A DNA stretch of 64,000 bases. Source: Dyella japonica DSM 16301. Lineage in GTDB: Bacteria > Pseudomonadota > Gammaproteobacteria > Xanthomonadales > Rhodanobacteraceae. Position numbers and translations under genes: made by a program. The notes below the pieces were generated by a model. That model made no database searches. It was not told the DNA's origin and saw only the letters and a list, made by a program, of their open reading frames with translations. Location: assembly GCF_001010355.1 (NCBI RefSeq), contig NZ_JPLA01000023.1, positions 1-64,000 on the forward strand, written 5' to 3'. Positions 1-9,528 of the stretch are shown here, piece after piece. The stretch's first letter is position 1. The number at the start of each line of letters is the position of its first letter.

Positions 1-2417
1 CCCGCCTCAGTACGCTCACCCTGGCCCTGTGGCTGGCCGGTTGCCAGACGCTGCCGCAGCCGCACGACGACGGCGCCTTGCAGCGCGAAGCCATGGCCGG
101 CACCGAAAAACCGGTACCGGCTCCGTTGCCGTTGAACACGCACAACAACGCGCCGGACCAGGGCGTCACGCCCAAGCCGCAATTGAGCGAAGGCAGCGGC
201 CAGTTCGTGCGCACCACCGGGCTCGCGCAACCGCGCAAGGCGGCCACGGGCGATGGCGCGGTGACCTTCAACTTCGAGAACCAGCCGGTGCAGGCGGTGG
301 TCAAGGCCATCCTCGGCGACCTGCTCAAGCAGAACTACACCATCGTGCCGGGCGTGCAGGGCAATGTGTCCTTCTCCACCTCCGAGCCGGTGGACAGCAG
401 CCAGGCCATCCCCATCCTGGAAACGCTGCTGTCGTGGACCAACAACGCGCTGGTGATGCGCGACGGCCAGTACGTGGTGATGCCGGCCAAGGACGCCGTG
501 GGCGGCAACCTCGTGCCCAGCCTTAATGCGGTGGCGCCGCAGGGTGGCCTGCAGGCGCGGCTGTATCCGCTGCGCTATATCTCCGCAGGCGAGATGCAGA
601 AGCTGATCAAGCCGTTCGCGCGCACCGACGCGGTGTTGCTGGCCGATCCCTCGCGCAACGTCATCGTGATCTCCGGCACCACGGCCGAACTGGACAACTA
701 TCAGCGCACCATCCACACCTTCGACGTGGACTGGCTGCGCGGCATGTCGGTGGGTGTGTTCAGCCTGCAACACGCCAATGTGAGTGAACTGGGCGGGCAG
801 CTCGACCAGATGTTCGGCCCCAAGGGCGACACACCGCTGGCCGGCATGGTCCGCTTCCTGCCGATCGAGCGCACCAATGCGATCGTGGTGATCAGCAGCC
901 AGCCGCAGTATCTGCAGGAAGTGGGTGACTGGATCACGAAGATTGACCGCGGCGGCGGCAATGAGCCGGAGCTGTTCGTGTACGACGTGCGCAACATCAA
1001 GGCGTCGGATCTCGCGCAGTACCTGGCGCAGATTTACACCAACGGTGCGGGTGGCGCGGGTGGTAATGCGGGCAAGGTGGGGCCCGGCCTGAATGGAGCC
1101 ACCTTGGGCACCGGTGACAACGCCAGCGGCAACGCGAGCGGCATGGGCAGCACCGCCGGCAGCTTCGGCAGCAGCACGCCATCGGTCAATGGCGTGGGTG
1201 GAGGATTTGGTAACGCCGGTGGCTTTGGCGGCACGGGAACGACGGGCACCACCGGCACCAGTGGCGGCTTCGGTACGACAGGCGCGGGTACTAGCGGAGG
1301 CTTCGGCAGCACAGGCGGCGGTGCCGCCGGTGGCATGTCGTCGTTCGGCAGCGGCAACAACGCCAACGGCAACAACAGCACCGGGCAGCAATACGTGTCC
1401 GAGGATGGATCCATCCGCATCGGCTCGGTCGACTCCAACAACCAGCTGTTGGTACGTGCGCGACCCTCGCAGTGGAAGGAGATCGAGGAGGCCATCAAGC
1501 GACTCGACAATGTGCCGCTGCAGGTGCAGATCGAGATGCGCATCTTGGAGGTGGATCTGACGGGGCAATTGGAGTTTGGCGTGCAGTGGTATCTGCAGGG
1601 CTTGGCCGGCAGTACGCCCAGCTACGACAGCAACGGCAACGTCAACGGCGCGACGAACATCCCTCCGGGCGCGCATCGTCAGATATCGCTGGGTTCGGGT
1701 GGCAACCAGTACGCAGGCGAACCGCTCTTCTATTCCTTCCTCAGCACCAACGGCAAGTTTCAGGTGGCTATTCGCGCACTGGAAACCAATGGCAACACCA
1801 AGACCTTGTCGGCACCGTCGCTGGTGGTGCTCAACAATCAAGTCGCGCACATCCAGGTCGGCGATCAGGTGCCGATCAATCAGACGTCCATCGTCACTGG
1901 CCTCAATACCACCGGGTCGACGGCGAGCAGCGTCAGCTATATTCCGACGGGCGTCATTCTCGATGTGCAGCCGCGCGTGAATCCGGGCGGGTTGGTGTAT
2001 CTGAATGTGCAGCAGCAGGTAAGCAACACGACCGGTGCTGCCAATTCGCAGGGCAACTTCACCATCCAGCAGCGAGCGGTGGGTACCCAGATTGCGGTGC
2101 AGAGCGGCCAGACCGTGCTGCTCGGCGGCCTGATCCAACAGAACGAAAACAGCACGGATACCGGCATTCCCGGTCTCAACCGCATCCCGGTCCTCGGCCG
2201 GCTGTTCGGCACCACCAACCACAACCGCAACCGCACTGAGCTGATCGTGCTGATCACGCCGCGGGTGATTACCAGCAGCGAAGAGGCGAAGCAGGTGACG
2301 GACGAATACCAGCGCAAGTTTGAATCGCTGGCGCCGTTGCGGGCGACGGGTGCGACCGCGGGTGGCGCAGCTACTGGTTCTGCGACGGGAGCGGCGAACA
2401 CCGCGGCGCATCCGTAA
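1..2417 (+). CDS. gspD: Type II secretion system secretin GspD/XpsD, lipoprotein type (5' end outside window)
   Basis: Forms the outer-membrane channel through which folded exoproteins leave the periplasm. The frame is open from base 3, before any start codon, and the first visible residues end in a lipobox (L-A-G-C, Cys at 42-44), so the start lies just upstream and the protein is a lipoprotein, as XpsD of Xanthomonas is. About 804 residues are visible. An N0 domain lies near 260-520, N1/N2 repeats follow, then a Gly/Ser/Thr/Asn-rich low-complexity insert at about 1042-1390 and the secretin barrel domain at about 1400-2290, ending in the typical T-E-L-I-V-L-I-T-P-R-V signature. A Thr/Gly/Ala-rich tail follows. 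In Xanthomonas xpsD is the last gene of its operon; the hairpin after the stop fits that. Family assignment is firm. Confidence 0.96.
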   Translation, partial: RLSTLTLALWLAGCQTLPQPHDDGALQREAMAGTEKPVPAPLPLNTHNNAPDQGVTPKPQLSEGSGQFVRTTGLAQPRKAATGDGAVTFNFENQPVQAVVKAILGDLLKQNYTIVPGVQGNVSFSTSEPVDSSQAIPILETLLSWTNNALVMRDGQYVVMPAKDAVGGNLVPSLNAVAPQGGLQARLYPLRYISAGEMQKLIKPFARTDAVLLADPSRNVIVISGTTAELDNYQRTIHTFDVDWLRGMSVGVFSLQHANVSELGGQLDQMFGPKGDTPLAGMVRFLPIERTNAIVVISSQPQYLQEVGDWITKIDRGGGNEPELFVYDVRNIKASDLAQYLAQIYTNGAGGAGGNAGKVGPGLNGATLGTGDNASGNASGMGSTAGSFGSSTPSVNGVGGGFGNAGGFGGTGTTGTTGTSGGFGTTGAGTSGGFGSTGGGAAGGMSSFGSGNNANGNNSTGQQYVSEDGSIRIGSVDSNNQLLVRARPSQWKEIEEAIKRLDNVPLQVQIEMRILEVDLTGQLEFGVQWYLQGLAGSTPSYDSNGNVNGATNIPPGAHRQISLGSGGNQYAGEPLFYSFLSTNGKFQVAIRALETNGNTKTLSAPSLVVLNNQVAHIQVGDQVPINQTSIVTGLNTTGSTASSVSYIPTGVILDVQPRVNPGGLVYLNVQQQVSNTTGAANSQGNFTIQQRAVGTQIAVQSGQTVLLGGLIQQNENSTDTGIPGLNRIPVLGRLFGTTNHNRNRTELIVLITPRVITSSEEAKQVTDEYQRKFESLAPLRATGATAGGAATGSATGAANTAAHP

Positions 2418-2423
2418 CGGCGG

Positions 2424-2448
2424 CCTGGGCTGCCTTGGGGCAGCCAGG
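2424..2448 (+). terminator. Hairpin after gspD
   Basis: GGCTGCC (2428-2434) pairs with GGCAGCC (2439-2445) around TTGG, and flanking CCT/AGG extend the stem over a bulge. It starts seven bases after the gspD stop. There is no T tract, so it may be a processing or Rho-assisted end rather than a classical terminator. Confidence 0.5.
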
Positions 2449-2503
2449 TTGGGGCCCCGGGCCAATGGCCACATCAAGAGCCCGCCGCACGGCGTTTGTC
2501 TGT

Positions 2504-2585
2504 TGTAGGAGCGCACCCTGTGCGCGACCACCTGACGGAGCAGTACTTCCCGGCGCTGCGGTCGCGCACAGGGTGCGCTCCTACA
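2504..2585. repeat. REP-like inverted pair (copy 1)
   Basis: Two perfect 25-base arms (2504-2528 and 2561-2585) face each other over a 32-base spacer. The arm core is AGGAGCGCACCCTGTGCGCG, itself nearly palindromic. The same core recurs at 29980-30049 and 40202-40226, always between genes. This is the arrangement of bacterial REP/REPIN elements, which are mobilised in trans by RAYT transposases; none is in this window. Confidence 0.85.
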
Positions 2586-2679
2586 GATGAGAGGGTGCGC
2601 CGTGATCGGGTGGCTGCGCCCAGCGGACGAACTGGGGCTGCACACGCGGCCCCCATCCCAGCCCCGCTATCATCTCCCG

Positions 2680-5196
2680 ATGAACTCGGTCCCATCCTTC
2701 CCCATCACGCCACTGCTGCCCGAGATCACAAGCTCTCTCGCGTCGCACCCACGCCTCGTACTCGAAGCGCCTCCCGGCGCCGGCAAGACCACCCAGGTGC
2801 CGCTGGCGCTGCTTGATCAGCCGTGGCTTGCCGGCAGCAAGATCCTTGTGCTCGAACCGCGACGCATCGCAGCGCGTGCGGCGGCGCAGTTCATGGCGAA
2901 GCAGTTGGGTGAGGAGGTGGGGCAGACGGTGGGTTATCGCATCCGTTTCGAGGCGAAGGTCAGCGCGGCGACGCGCATCGAAGTGGTGACGGAAGGCATC
3001 CTCACGCGCCTGATCCAGGATGATCCCGAACTCACCGGCATCGGCGCGATCCTGTTCGACGAATTCCATGAGCGCCATCTTGCTGGCGATCTTGGTGCGG
3101 CGCTCGCGCTCGATATCCAGGGCACCTTGCGTCCGGAGCTGCGCCTGGTGGTGATGTCGGCGACGCTCGATGGTGAGCGCATCGCGCAGTGGTTCGATGC
3201 GCCGCGGATCAGCAGTCCCGGGCGCAGTTTCCCGGTGCGTGTGGAATATCCCGCGGCGCGAGCGCAGGAGACGACGGAACATCAGCTTGCGCGCGTCGTG
3301 CGCCAGGCGCTGGAAGAAAACGAAGGTGACGTACTGGCGTTTCTGCCGGGACGGCGCGAGATCGCACGCACGCAAGCCATGCTGGCATCGTCGCTGGACG
3401 AGAACATCGACATCGTCGCCCTGCATGGCGAATTGTCGATGGCCGAACAGCAGGCCGCGTTGAGTCCGGCGGAACCCGGCACGCGGCGCGTCGTGCTGGC
3501 GACCAATGTTGCCGAATCCAGCGTCACGCTTCCGGGCATCCGTGCGGTGGTGGACAGCGGCCTCGCACGCGAGCCGCGCTTCGATCCGAACTCCGGTTTC
3601 ACGCGGTTGGAAACGGTGAACATCTCGCAGGCTTCGGCCGATCAGCGCGCCGGTCGCGCGGGTCGCGTCGCCGAAGGTGCGGCCTATCGCCTGTGGCCGC
3701 AGAGCAAGCGACTGGATCCGTCGCGCACCGCCGAAATGGCGCAAGCGGAGTTGTCGGGCCTCGCCCTGGAGCTCGCCGCGTGGGGCATCACCGCGCATAG
3801 CGGCAACACGCTGCCGTGGCTCGACGCACCGCCCTCAGGCGCGTTGGCGCAGGCGCGTGAGCTGCTCGTGCAGTTGGCTGCGCTGACGGCAGATGGGCGC
3901 ATCACGGCGCTCGGTCGCCAGATGCTCGAACTCGGCGCTACGCCGCGGCTGGGTGCAGCGGCCTTGCGAGCGGAGCCGGAATTGCGCGCGCTCGTCGCCG
4001 ATCTGCTTGCGCTGATGGAAGCCCGCTCGCCCCTGCGCGGCGAGCAGGCGCGCAGCGACGATTTTCGTGCACGCGTAACCGCGCTGCATGTGTGGCGCGA
4101 TCGGCACACCGCTGGCGCGCGCGGTGGCGCGGATGCCGGTGCGCTGGCCGCCATCGAGCAGGCGAGCAAAGGCTGGCGCCGTCGTCTGGACATGCGCTCG
4201 GCGGCGAGCGGCGTGCCGGACAGCCACGCCGTGGGCGATCTGCTGCTGCATGCGTTTCCGGATCGCGTGGCGCGACGCGACGACAGCAACCCGCTGCGCT
4301 ACACGCTCGCCAACGGCCGCGGTGCGCGCCTGCATGAGAGCACCGCGCTGCATGGCGAACCATGGCTGGTGGCGCTGGACCTGCGCTTCGAGGCTCGCGA
4401 CAGCTTGATCCTTGCCGCCGCGCCGATCGACTTCCGCGTGCTGGAACGCGACTATCCCGCGCAATTCAAGCGCGAACGCGCCTTACGCTGGAACGACGAA
4501 CGCAATGCCGTCGAAGCGTTCGACGAACATCGTTACGCCGGCATCGTGCTCGAACGTCGCAGCGTGCCGGTGAAGCCCGAAGACGCGCTGCCCGCCTTGC
4601 TCGCCGCCGTGCGTGCAAAAGGCATCGATGCGTTGCCGTGGAGCGAAAACGCCCGGCGCTTGCGCGCACGTATGCAAGCCTTGCGTGGCTGGATGCCCGA
4701 GCTCGGACTTCCCGATATATCCGACGCAGCACTGATAGACACGCTCGAAGACTGGCTCGCCCCCTATCTCAACGGCAAGCGCCGCCTCGACGCCTTGAGC
4801 GCGGAAGAGCTCTCGCAGGCCCTGGGCTCCCTGTTCGACTACGAACAGCGCCGCCAACTGGATGCGCAGGTTCCCGAAAGCCTCACCGTGCCCAGCGGCA
4901 TGACGCGACGGCTGGAATATGCTGAAGGCGAGGCGCCGGTGCTGGCGGTGAAACTGCAGGAATTGTTCGGACTGGCCGATACCCCGCGCGTGGCGAACGG
5001 GCGCATTCCCGTCACTTTGCACTTGCTCTCGCCGGCGGGCCGACCGATCCAGGTTACGCAGGACCTCAAGGGCTTCTGGGAGCGCACCTACCCTGAGGTG
5101 AAGAAGGAATTGAAGGGACGCTACCCGCGTCATCCCTGGCCGGATGATCCGTGGACGGCGGCGCCGACGCACCGGGCTAAGCCGCGCGGCACATAA
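2680..5196 (+). CDS. hrpB: ATP-dependent helicase HrpB
   Basis: DEAH-box helicase of the HrpA/HrpB group, 838 residues, the usual HrpB length. Walker A is A-P-P-G-A-G-K-T-T, motif II D-E-F-H, motif III S-A-T, and motif VI Q-R-A-G-R-A-G-R; the HrpB-specific C-terminal half follows and ends with the typical K-G-F-W-E-R-T-Y-P-E-V-K-K-E-L-K-G-R-Y-P signature. The ATG at 2680 was chosen over the open frame to 2587 because it begins the conserved N terminus and the upstream stretch overlaps the REP-like repeat. The gene stands alone and converges on the galactose operon. The cellular role of HrpB is poorly defined in the family; an RNA-related function is assumed. Confidence 0.96.
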   Translation: MNSVPSFPITPLLPEITSSLASHPRLVLEAPPGAGKTTQVPLALLDQPWLAGSKILVLEPRRIAARAAAQFMAKQLGEEVGQTVGYRIRFEAKVSAATRIEVVTEGILTRLIQDDPELTGIGAILFDEFHERHLAGDLGAALALDIQGTLRPELRLVVMSATLDGERIAQWFDAPRISSPGRSFPVRVEYPAARAQETTEHQLARVVRQALEENEGDVLAFLPGRREIARTQAMLASSLDENIDIVALHGELSMAEQQAALSPAEPGTRRVVLATNVAESSVTLPGIRAVVDSGLAREPRFDPNSGFTRLETVNISQASADQRAGRAGRVAEGAAYRLWPQSKRLDPSRTAEMAQAELSGLALELAAWGITAHSGNTLPWLDAPPSGALAQARELLVQLAALTADGRITALGRQMLELGATPRLGAAALRAEPELRALVADLLALMEARSPLRGEQARSDDFRARVTALHVWRDRHTAGARGGADAGALAAIEQASKGWRRRLDMRSAASGVPDSHAVGDLLLHAFPDRVARRDDSNPLRYTLANGRGARLHESTALHGEPWLVALDLRFEARDSLILAAAPIDFRVLERDYPAQFKRERALRWNDERNAVEAFDEHRYAGIVLERRSVPVKPEDALPALLAAVRAKGIDALPWSENARRLRARMQALRGWMPELGLPDISDAALIDTLEDWLAPYLNGKRRLDALSAEELSQALGSLFDYEQRRQLDAQVPESLTVPSGMTRRLEYAEGEAPVLAVKLQELFGLADTPRVANGRIPVTLHLLSPAGRPIQVTQDLKGFWERTYPEVKKELKGRYPRHPWPDDPWTAAPTHRAKPRGT

Positions 5197-5203
5197 GAAA
5201 AAA

Positions 5204-5230
5204 GGCTGCCGACCTTTCGGTGCGGCAGCC
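5204..5230 (-). terminator. Rho-independent terminator of the galactose operon
   Basis: Read on the minus strand: GGCTGCC stem, a short GCACC/GGTC inner pairing with GAAA loop, GGCAGCC, then six T. It lies 28 bases beyond the sugar symporter stop and also separates it from convergent hrpB. Confidence 0.9.
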
Positions 5231-5257
5231 CTCGTTATTGCAGATACCGGCGGTGAA

Positions 5258-6649
5258 TCAGCGACCGATCTCGCGCAGCCGCTTGCCGCTCATAAGATTG
5301 CGCTCGATCTGCTCCAACGTCACGCCCTTGGTCTCTGGCACCAGCCAGAAGGTCACCAGGATAAACACTGCATTGAGCGCGGCATACAACCAGAACGTGT
5401 GCGCGTTGCCGATGCCGTTGAGCAGGCTCAGGAAGGTGAAGCCCACGATCATGTTGCAGATCCAGTTGGTGAAGGTGGAGCAGGCGATGCCGAAGTCGCG
5501 GCCCTTGAGCGGCTGGATCTCCGAGCACAGCGTCCACACCAGCGGGCCGGCGGACATGGCGAAACCCACGATGAAGATCAGCAGCATGGTCACTGTGAAG
5601 ATCTGTGCGCCATGGTCGTGGATGCCGTTGTTCATCATCGTGCCCACCACGCCCAGGCCAACCGCCATCACGGCAAAGCCGGTGTACAGGATGGGCTTGC
5701 GGCCCCAGCGGTCGATCAGCGCGATGGCGATGAAGGTGGCCAGCACATTGGTGAGGCCCACCAGCGCGGTAAACCACATCTGCGCCGAGGTGTCGTAACC
5801 CATTTCCTTGAAGATGCGCGGCGCGTAATACATCACCACGTTCATGCCGGTGAACTGCTGCATCAGCTGCAGCAGCACACCCAGCCACACCGAGCGGCGG
5901 AAGTTGCGGTTGTCCTTGAACAGATGCCAGCCGCGTTGCGGCGTCTTGAGCTGTTCCTCGATGTCGGCTGCTTCGCGCTTCACCACGTCCGCGTCGCCGC
6001 GCAGGCGCATCAGCACTTCGATCGCCTCGTCGCGACGGCCGCGCATCATCAGCCAGCGCGGGCTGTCGGGCAGAAACAGCACGCCGAGCAGGAACAGCAC
6101 GCCGGGAATCGCGATGATGCCGAGCATCCAGCGCCACGCGCCGTTGTAGCTCAACGCGGTGTCGGAGAGGAATGCCACCAGGATGCCGATGGTGATCATC
6201 AGCTGATAAGTGGAGATCATCGCGCCGCGGATGCGTTCCGGCGCCACTTCAGCCAGATAGAGCGGCGCCGTGAACGTGGCCAAGCCAATGGCAAGGCCGA
6301 GCACCACACGCGCGGCGATCAGCGTTTCCGGCGACCACGCGCCGCCCGACAGCAGCGAACCCAGGATAAACAACACGGCACCGAGGATCAGCGAGCGCTT
6401 GCGGCCCAGCGTGGCTGACAACCAGCCGGCGCCCACCGCGCCGACGGCCGCGCCGAACATCATCGAGCTCACGATCCATTCGATCATGTGGTCGCTGACT
6501 TTGTATTCGGCCTGGATAAATTGGGTGGCGCCGGAAATCACGCCGATGTCCAGGCCGAACATGAGGCCCGCCAACGCGGCGAGCACACAGGTGAAGATGA
6601 TGGTGACCTTGGCTTGCGCCGAGGCTGGCGAGATGACTTGGGCATTCAT
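5258..6649 (-). CDS. galP: Sugar:H+ symporter, MFS sugar porter family (GalP-like)
   Basis: Inner-membrane major facilitator, 463 residues, closely resembling GalP/AraE/XylE-type proton symporters. Twelve hydrophobic segments are apparent. Sugar-porter signatures include G-x-L-F-G-x-D-type TM1 sequence (GLMFGLDIGVISGA), the loop 2-3 motif G-R-K-R, R-I-R-G-A after TM5 and P-D-S-P-R-W-L in the central loop. A strong GGGGGAG ribosome site precedes the ATG. It is the last gene of the run of galactose enzymes, 64 bases after the lactonase gene, so D-galactose is the likely substrate; arabinose or another pentose cannot be excluded from sequence alone. Note that the pathway dehydrogenase is cytoplasmic, so free sugar must be imported, which this carrier would do. 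Confidence 0.9.
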   Translation of the reverse strand: MNAQVISPASAQAKVTIIFTCVLAALAGLMFGLDIGVISGATQFIQAEYKVSDHMIEWIVSSMMFGAAVGAVGAGWLSATLGRKRSLILGAVLFILGSLLSGGAWSPETLIAARVVLGLAIGLATFTAPLYLAEVAPERIRGAMISTYQLMITIGILVAFLSDTALSYNGAWRWMLGIIAIPGVLFLLGVLFLPDSPRWLMMRGRRDEAIEVLMRLRGDADVVKREAADIEEQLKTPQRGWHLFKDNRNFRRSVWLGVLLQLMQQFTGMNVVMYYAPRIFKEMGYDTSAQMWFTALVGLTNVLATFIAIALIDRWGRKPILYTGFAVMAVGLGVVGTMMNNGIHDHGAQIFTVTMLLIFIVGFAMSAGPLVWTLCSEIQPLKGRDFGIACSTFTNWICNMIVGFTFLSLLNGIGNAHTFWLYAALNAVFILVTFWLVPETKGVTLEQIERNLMSGKRLREIGR

Positions 6650-6713
6650 GGTGAAACTCCCCCGCTGGCGATAGTGGTGCCTCTAATGGGCTGGTGTGCT
6701 TGAGCCGCGGTCC

Positions 6714-7619
6714 CTAGGCGGCAGCGATGACGTGTGGCGGCGGTCCGGCGAAACGCGGTTCCGGCAAGCCACGAAAACCTGCATCGGCGACGAACAGCGC
6801 GCCGGCATAGGGTTGGGATGCGAGCGCCGCCTCGTCTAGGCCGTCGCGCGCACTGGTGATGTAGAGCGTCGAGTAATCCGTGCCGCCGAAAGCAGGTTTG
6901 GTCGGCTGCGAGGCGGGCACGTCAATGATGCGGTCCAGTTGGCCCGTCGGCGTGTAGCGCACCACGCGGCCCAATCCCCATTGGGCATTCCACAGGCCGC
7001 CGTCGCGATCGACGGCCGAACCGTCGGGTTCGCCGCGTGCGTCGTCCAGCGTCACGAAGCTGCGCACGTTGGATAGCTGATCGCCGTAATCGCAGCACTG
7101 GATGATGCGCGAGGGCGAATCGCAGAAATACATGCTGCCGCCATCCGGGCTGAAGGCGATGCTGTTGCTGATCGCCACACCCGGCAAGGGCAGGCGTTCC
7201 AGCGACAGATCATGATTCAACCGATAGAACCCGCCCACCGCCTGCTTGGGACCGCTGGCCGGCTCATGCAGCGTGCCGAACACGAAGCGGCCCTGGCGAT
7301 CGCAGGCGCCATCGTTGATGCGGGTCGGCAGGTCCGCTTCCACGTCGGTGACGGCAACCAATGTGTGTGTGGATGGATGGAAGAAGGCCAGACGCGAGGC
7401 GAGGCCCAGCAGCAGCCAACCATCCGCTTCGCACAAGGCAAAGCTGCCAAGGCGCTCGGGCAGGCTCCACTGATGCAAGGCGCCGTCATGCGGGCGATAG
7501 CGCCACAGCGTGCTGGCGTGGATATCGGTCCAGTACAGCACCTGGCCGCGGTCACACCAGGTGACCCCTTCGCCCAACGTGTTGTGCACCTGCATGGCGA
7601 CTGCGGCGCGCAGGTTCAT
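6714..7619 (-). CDS. SMP-30/gluconolactonase-family sugar lactonase (probable galactonolactonase)
   Basis: Six-bladed propeller lactonase of 301 residues. Conserved metal-ligand regions are visible: L-G-E-G-V-T-W near the N terminus, I-N-D-G-A-C-D, and N-S-I-A-F-S-P-D-G with the following Y-F-C-D-S. It should hydrolyse the galactono-lactone made by the neighbouring dehydrogenase to galactonate. The ATG at 7619 overlaps the stop of the dehydrogenase gene (ATGA), showing translational coupling; the longer open frame upstream runs inside that gene and is not used. The closest functional analogue is the lactonase of the Caulobacter xylose pathway; the substrate here is inferred from the operon. 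Confidence 0.9.
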   Translation of the reverse strand: MNLRAAVAMQVHNTLGEGVTWCDRGQVLYWTDIHASTLWRYRPHDGALHQWSLPERLGSFALCEADGWLLLGLASRLAFFHPSTHTLVAVTDVEADLPTRINDGACDRQGRFVFGTLHEPASGPKQAVGGFYRLNHDLSLERLPLPGVAISNSIAFSPDGGSMYFCDSPSRIIQCCDYGDQLSNVRSFVTLDDARGEPDGSAVDRDGGLWNAQWGLGRVVRYTPTGQLDRIIDVPASQPTKPAFGGTDYSTLYITSARDGLDEAALASQPYAGALFVADAGFRGLPEPRFAGPPPHVIAAA

Positions 7620-8377
7620 ACCCAGCCACCGTCGACGATGAAGTCCTGGCCGGTGCACATGCGGCTGTCGTCGGCGGCGAGGAACAGCGCAGCGCGCGCC
7701 AGATCGTCCGCCATCAGATAACCGGGCAGACACTGCACGCGGGCAATCTCGGCTTCGCCCTCGGCATCGAGCCACAGGCGACGCTGCTTCTCGGTGATCA
7801 CCCAGCCGGGCACCAGCACATTGATGCGGATGCGGTCGCGGCCCAGCTCGCGCGCGAGGCCATTGACCAGGCCGTGCACGGCGGACTTCGCCATCGCGTA
7901 CATCGGATAGCCCGCGTTCTTCTTCATCCAGCCGGTGGAGCCCAGGCAGATCACCGAACCGCCGCCGAGCGAGCGCATGTCCTCGCGCACGGCCTGGGTG
8001 GCGAAATACTGGTGGCGCAGATTGATCGCCATGTTCTGCTCGAACTCGGCCGCTGTGGTGCTGCCGAAATCGTGGCGCACGTCGTTGGCCGCGTTGTTGA
8101 CCAGCACGCCAATCGGTCCGTGCACTTCACGCGCGGTGGCGATGGCGTCTGCCAGTGCGTCGAGTTGCGTGACATCGCAACGCACGAACAGCGGACGATG
8201 CGCGCAGGCGGCGAGACTCTCCGCGAGCTGCTCGCCGTTCTCCTGATCGATATCGATAAACGACACCCGCGCGCCCTGCCTGGCGAAATGCTCCACGAAG
8301 GCCGCGCCGATGCCGGTGGCGCCGCCCGAGATGAACACGTGGCGGTCGATCAGGCTGGGATAGCTCGCGAACGTCAT
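7616..8377 (-). CDS. SDR-family aldose 1-dehydrogenase (probable D-galactose dehydrogenase)
   Basis: Classical short-chain dehydrogenase of 253 residues: cofactor motif G-G-A-T-G-I-G, N-N-A, catalytic Ser in L-G-S-T-G-W and Y-A-M-A-K. An acidic residue after strand 2 (F-I-D-I-D) favours NAD+. It resembles Caulobacter D-xylose dehydrogenase XylB along its length (Y-P-S-L start, N-L-R-H, R-E-L-G-R-D-R-I-R, C-T-G near the end). In this operon it supplies the first step, aldose to aldono-lactone. Because every downstream enzyme is of galactonate type, D-galactose is the best substrate guess, though such enzymes can also oxidise L-arabinose or D-fucose. Start ATG lies two bases beyond the dgoD stop. 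Confidence 0.88.
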   Translation of the reverse strand: MTFASYPSLIDRHVFISGGATGIGAAFVEHFARQGARVSFIDIDQENGEQLAESLAACAHRPLFVRCDVTQLDALADAIATAREVHGPIGVLVNNAANDVRHDFGSTTAAEFEQNMAINLRHQYFATQAVREDMRSLGGGSVICLGSTGWMKKNAGYPMYAMAKSAVHGLVNGLARELGRDRIRINVLVPGWVITEKQRRLWLDAEGEAEIARVQCLPGYLMADDLARAALFLAADDSRMCTGQDFIVDGGWV

Positions 8378-8379
8378 GC

Positions 8380-9528
8380 TCACCACTCCGCCACGCTGCC
8401 GTCGGCGTGGCGCCAGATCGGATTGCGCCAGCGGTGACCCACGGCGGCGCGCTCGGCCACATAGGCTTCGTTGACCTCGATGCCCAGGCCCGGTCCGTTG
8501 GGCATGGCGACGAAGCCATCCTCGTAGGCAAACACGCTGCGATCCTTCACGTAGTCGAGCAGATCGTTGCCGGCGTTGTAGTGGATGCCCAGGCTCTGCT
8601 CCTGGATGAAGGCGTTGTGGCACACCGCGTCGAGCTGCAGGTTCGCCGCGAGCGCGATCGGGCCCAGCGGGCAGTGCAGCGCGAGCGCCACGTCGTACGC
8701 TTCGGCCATCGCCGCGATTTTGCGCGTTTCGGTGATGCCGCCGGAGTGCGAGGGATCAGGCTGGATGATGTCCACGCCGCCCATCTGCAGCACGCGCTTG
8801 AAGTCGTAGCGCGTGTACAGGCGCTCGCCCAGTGCGATCGGCGCCGGGGAAATCGCGGCCAATTCCGGCAGCGCCTCCAGGTGATCGGACAGCACCGGCT
8901 CCTCGATGAACATCAGCTTGAACGGCGCCAGCTCGCGCATCAGCACCTTGGCCATCGGCTTGTGCACGCGGCCATGGAAATCCAGGCCGATGCCGACATG
9001 CGGGCCCACCGCATCGCGGATCGCCTGCACGTTTTCGATCACCAGCTCGACCTTGTCGTAGGTGTCGACGTATTGCAGTTCTTCCGTCGCATTCATCTTC
9101 ACCGCGGTGAAGCCGCGCGCCACGGCTTCCTTGGCGGCACGCGCCGTGTCGGCCGGGCGGTCGCCGCCGATCCACGAGTACACGCGGATGCGGTCGCGCA
9201 CGGGGCCGCCGAGCAGCTGATGCACGGGCTGGTTCAGGTCCTTGCCCTTGATATCCCACAGCGCCTGGTCAATGCCGGCGATCGCGCTCATCAGCACCGG
9301 GCCGCCGCGGTAGAAGCCGCCGCGATACATCACATTCCACAGGTCTTCGATATGGCGCGGATCCTTGCCGATCAGGTAATCGGACAGCTCATCCACGGCC
9401 GCCGCGACGGTATGCGCGCGCCCTTCGACGATGGGCTCACCCCAGCCGACGATGCCCGCATCGGTGTCGATGCGCAGGAACAGCCAGCGCGGGGGAACCA
9501 GGAAGGTGGTCAGGCGGGTGATCTTCAT
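8380..9528 (-). CDS. dgoD: D-galactonate dehydratase
   Basis: Enolase-superfamily dehydratase converting D-galactonate to 2-dehydro-3-deoxygalactonate. The 382-residue protein keeps the ligands and catalytic residues at the positions known for E. coli DgoD: Asp183 and His185 in G-L-D-F-H-G-R, Glu209 in F-I-E-E-P, Glu235 in A-L-G-E-R, and His285 in L-H-C-P-L-G-P. The ends also match (M-K-I-T start, W-R-H-x-D-x-S-V-A-E-W finish). The start overlaps the dgoA stop by four bases. This is the gene that most firmly fixes the operon's substrate as galactonate. Confidence 0.97.
   Translation of the reverse strand: MKITRLTTFLVPPRWLFLRIDTDAGIVGWGEPIVEGRAHTVAAAVDELSDYLIGKDPRHIEDLWNVMYRGGFYRGGPVLMSAIAGIDQALWDIKGKDLNQPVHQLLGGPVRDRIRVYSWIGGDRPADTARAAKEAVARGFTAVKMNATEELQYVDTYDKVELVIENVQAIRDAVGPHVGIGLDFHGRVHKPMAKVLMRELAPFKLMFIEEPVLSDHLEALPELAAISPAPIALGERLYTRYDFKRVLQMGGVDIIQPDPSHSGGITETRKIAAMAEAYDVALALHCPLGPIALAANLQLDAVCHNAFIQEQSLGIHYNAGNDLLDYVKDRSVFAYEDGFVAMPNGPGLGIEVNEAYVAERAAVGHRWRNPIWRHADGSVAEW

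Noticed and set aside
1042..1390. Tandem repeats in gspD resembling a CRISPR or minisatellite
   Set aside because: The repeats are short, irregular and in frame, and encode the Gly/Thr-rich insert of the secretin; there are no regular spacers.
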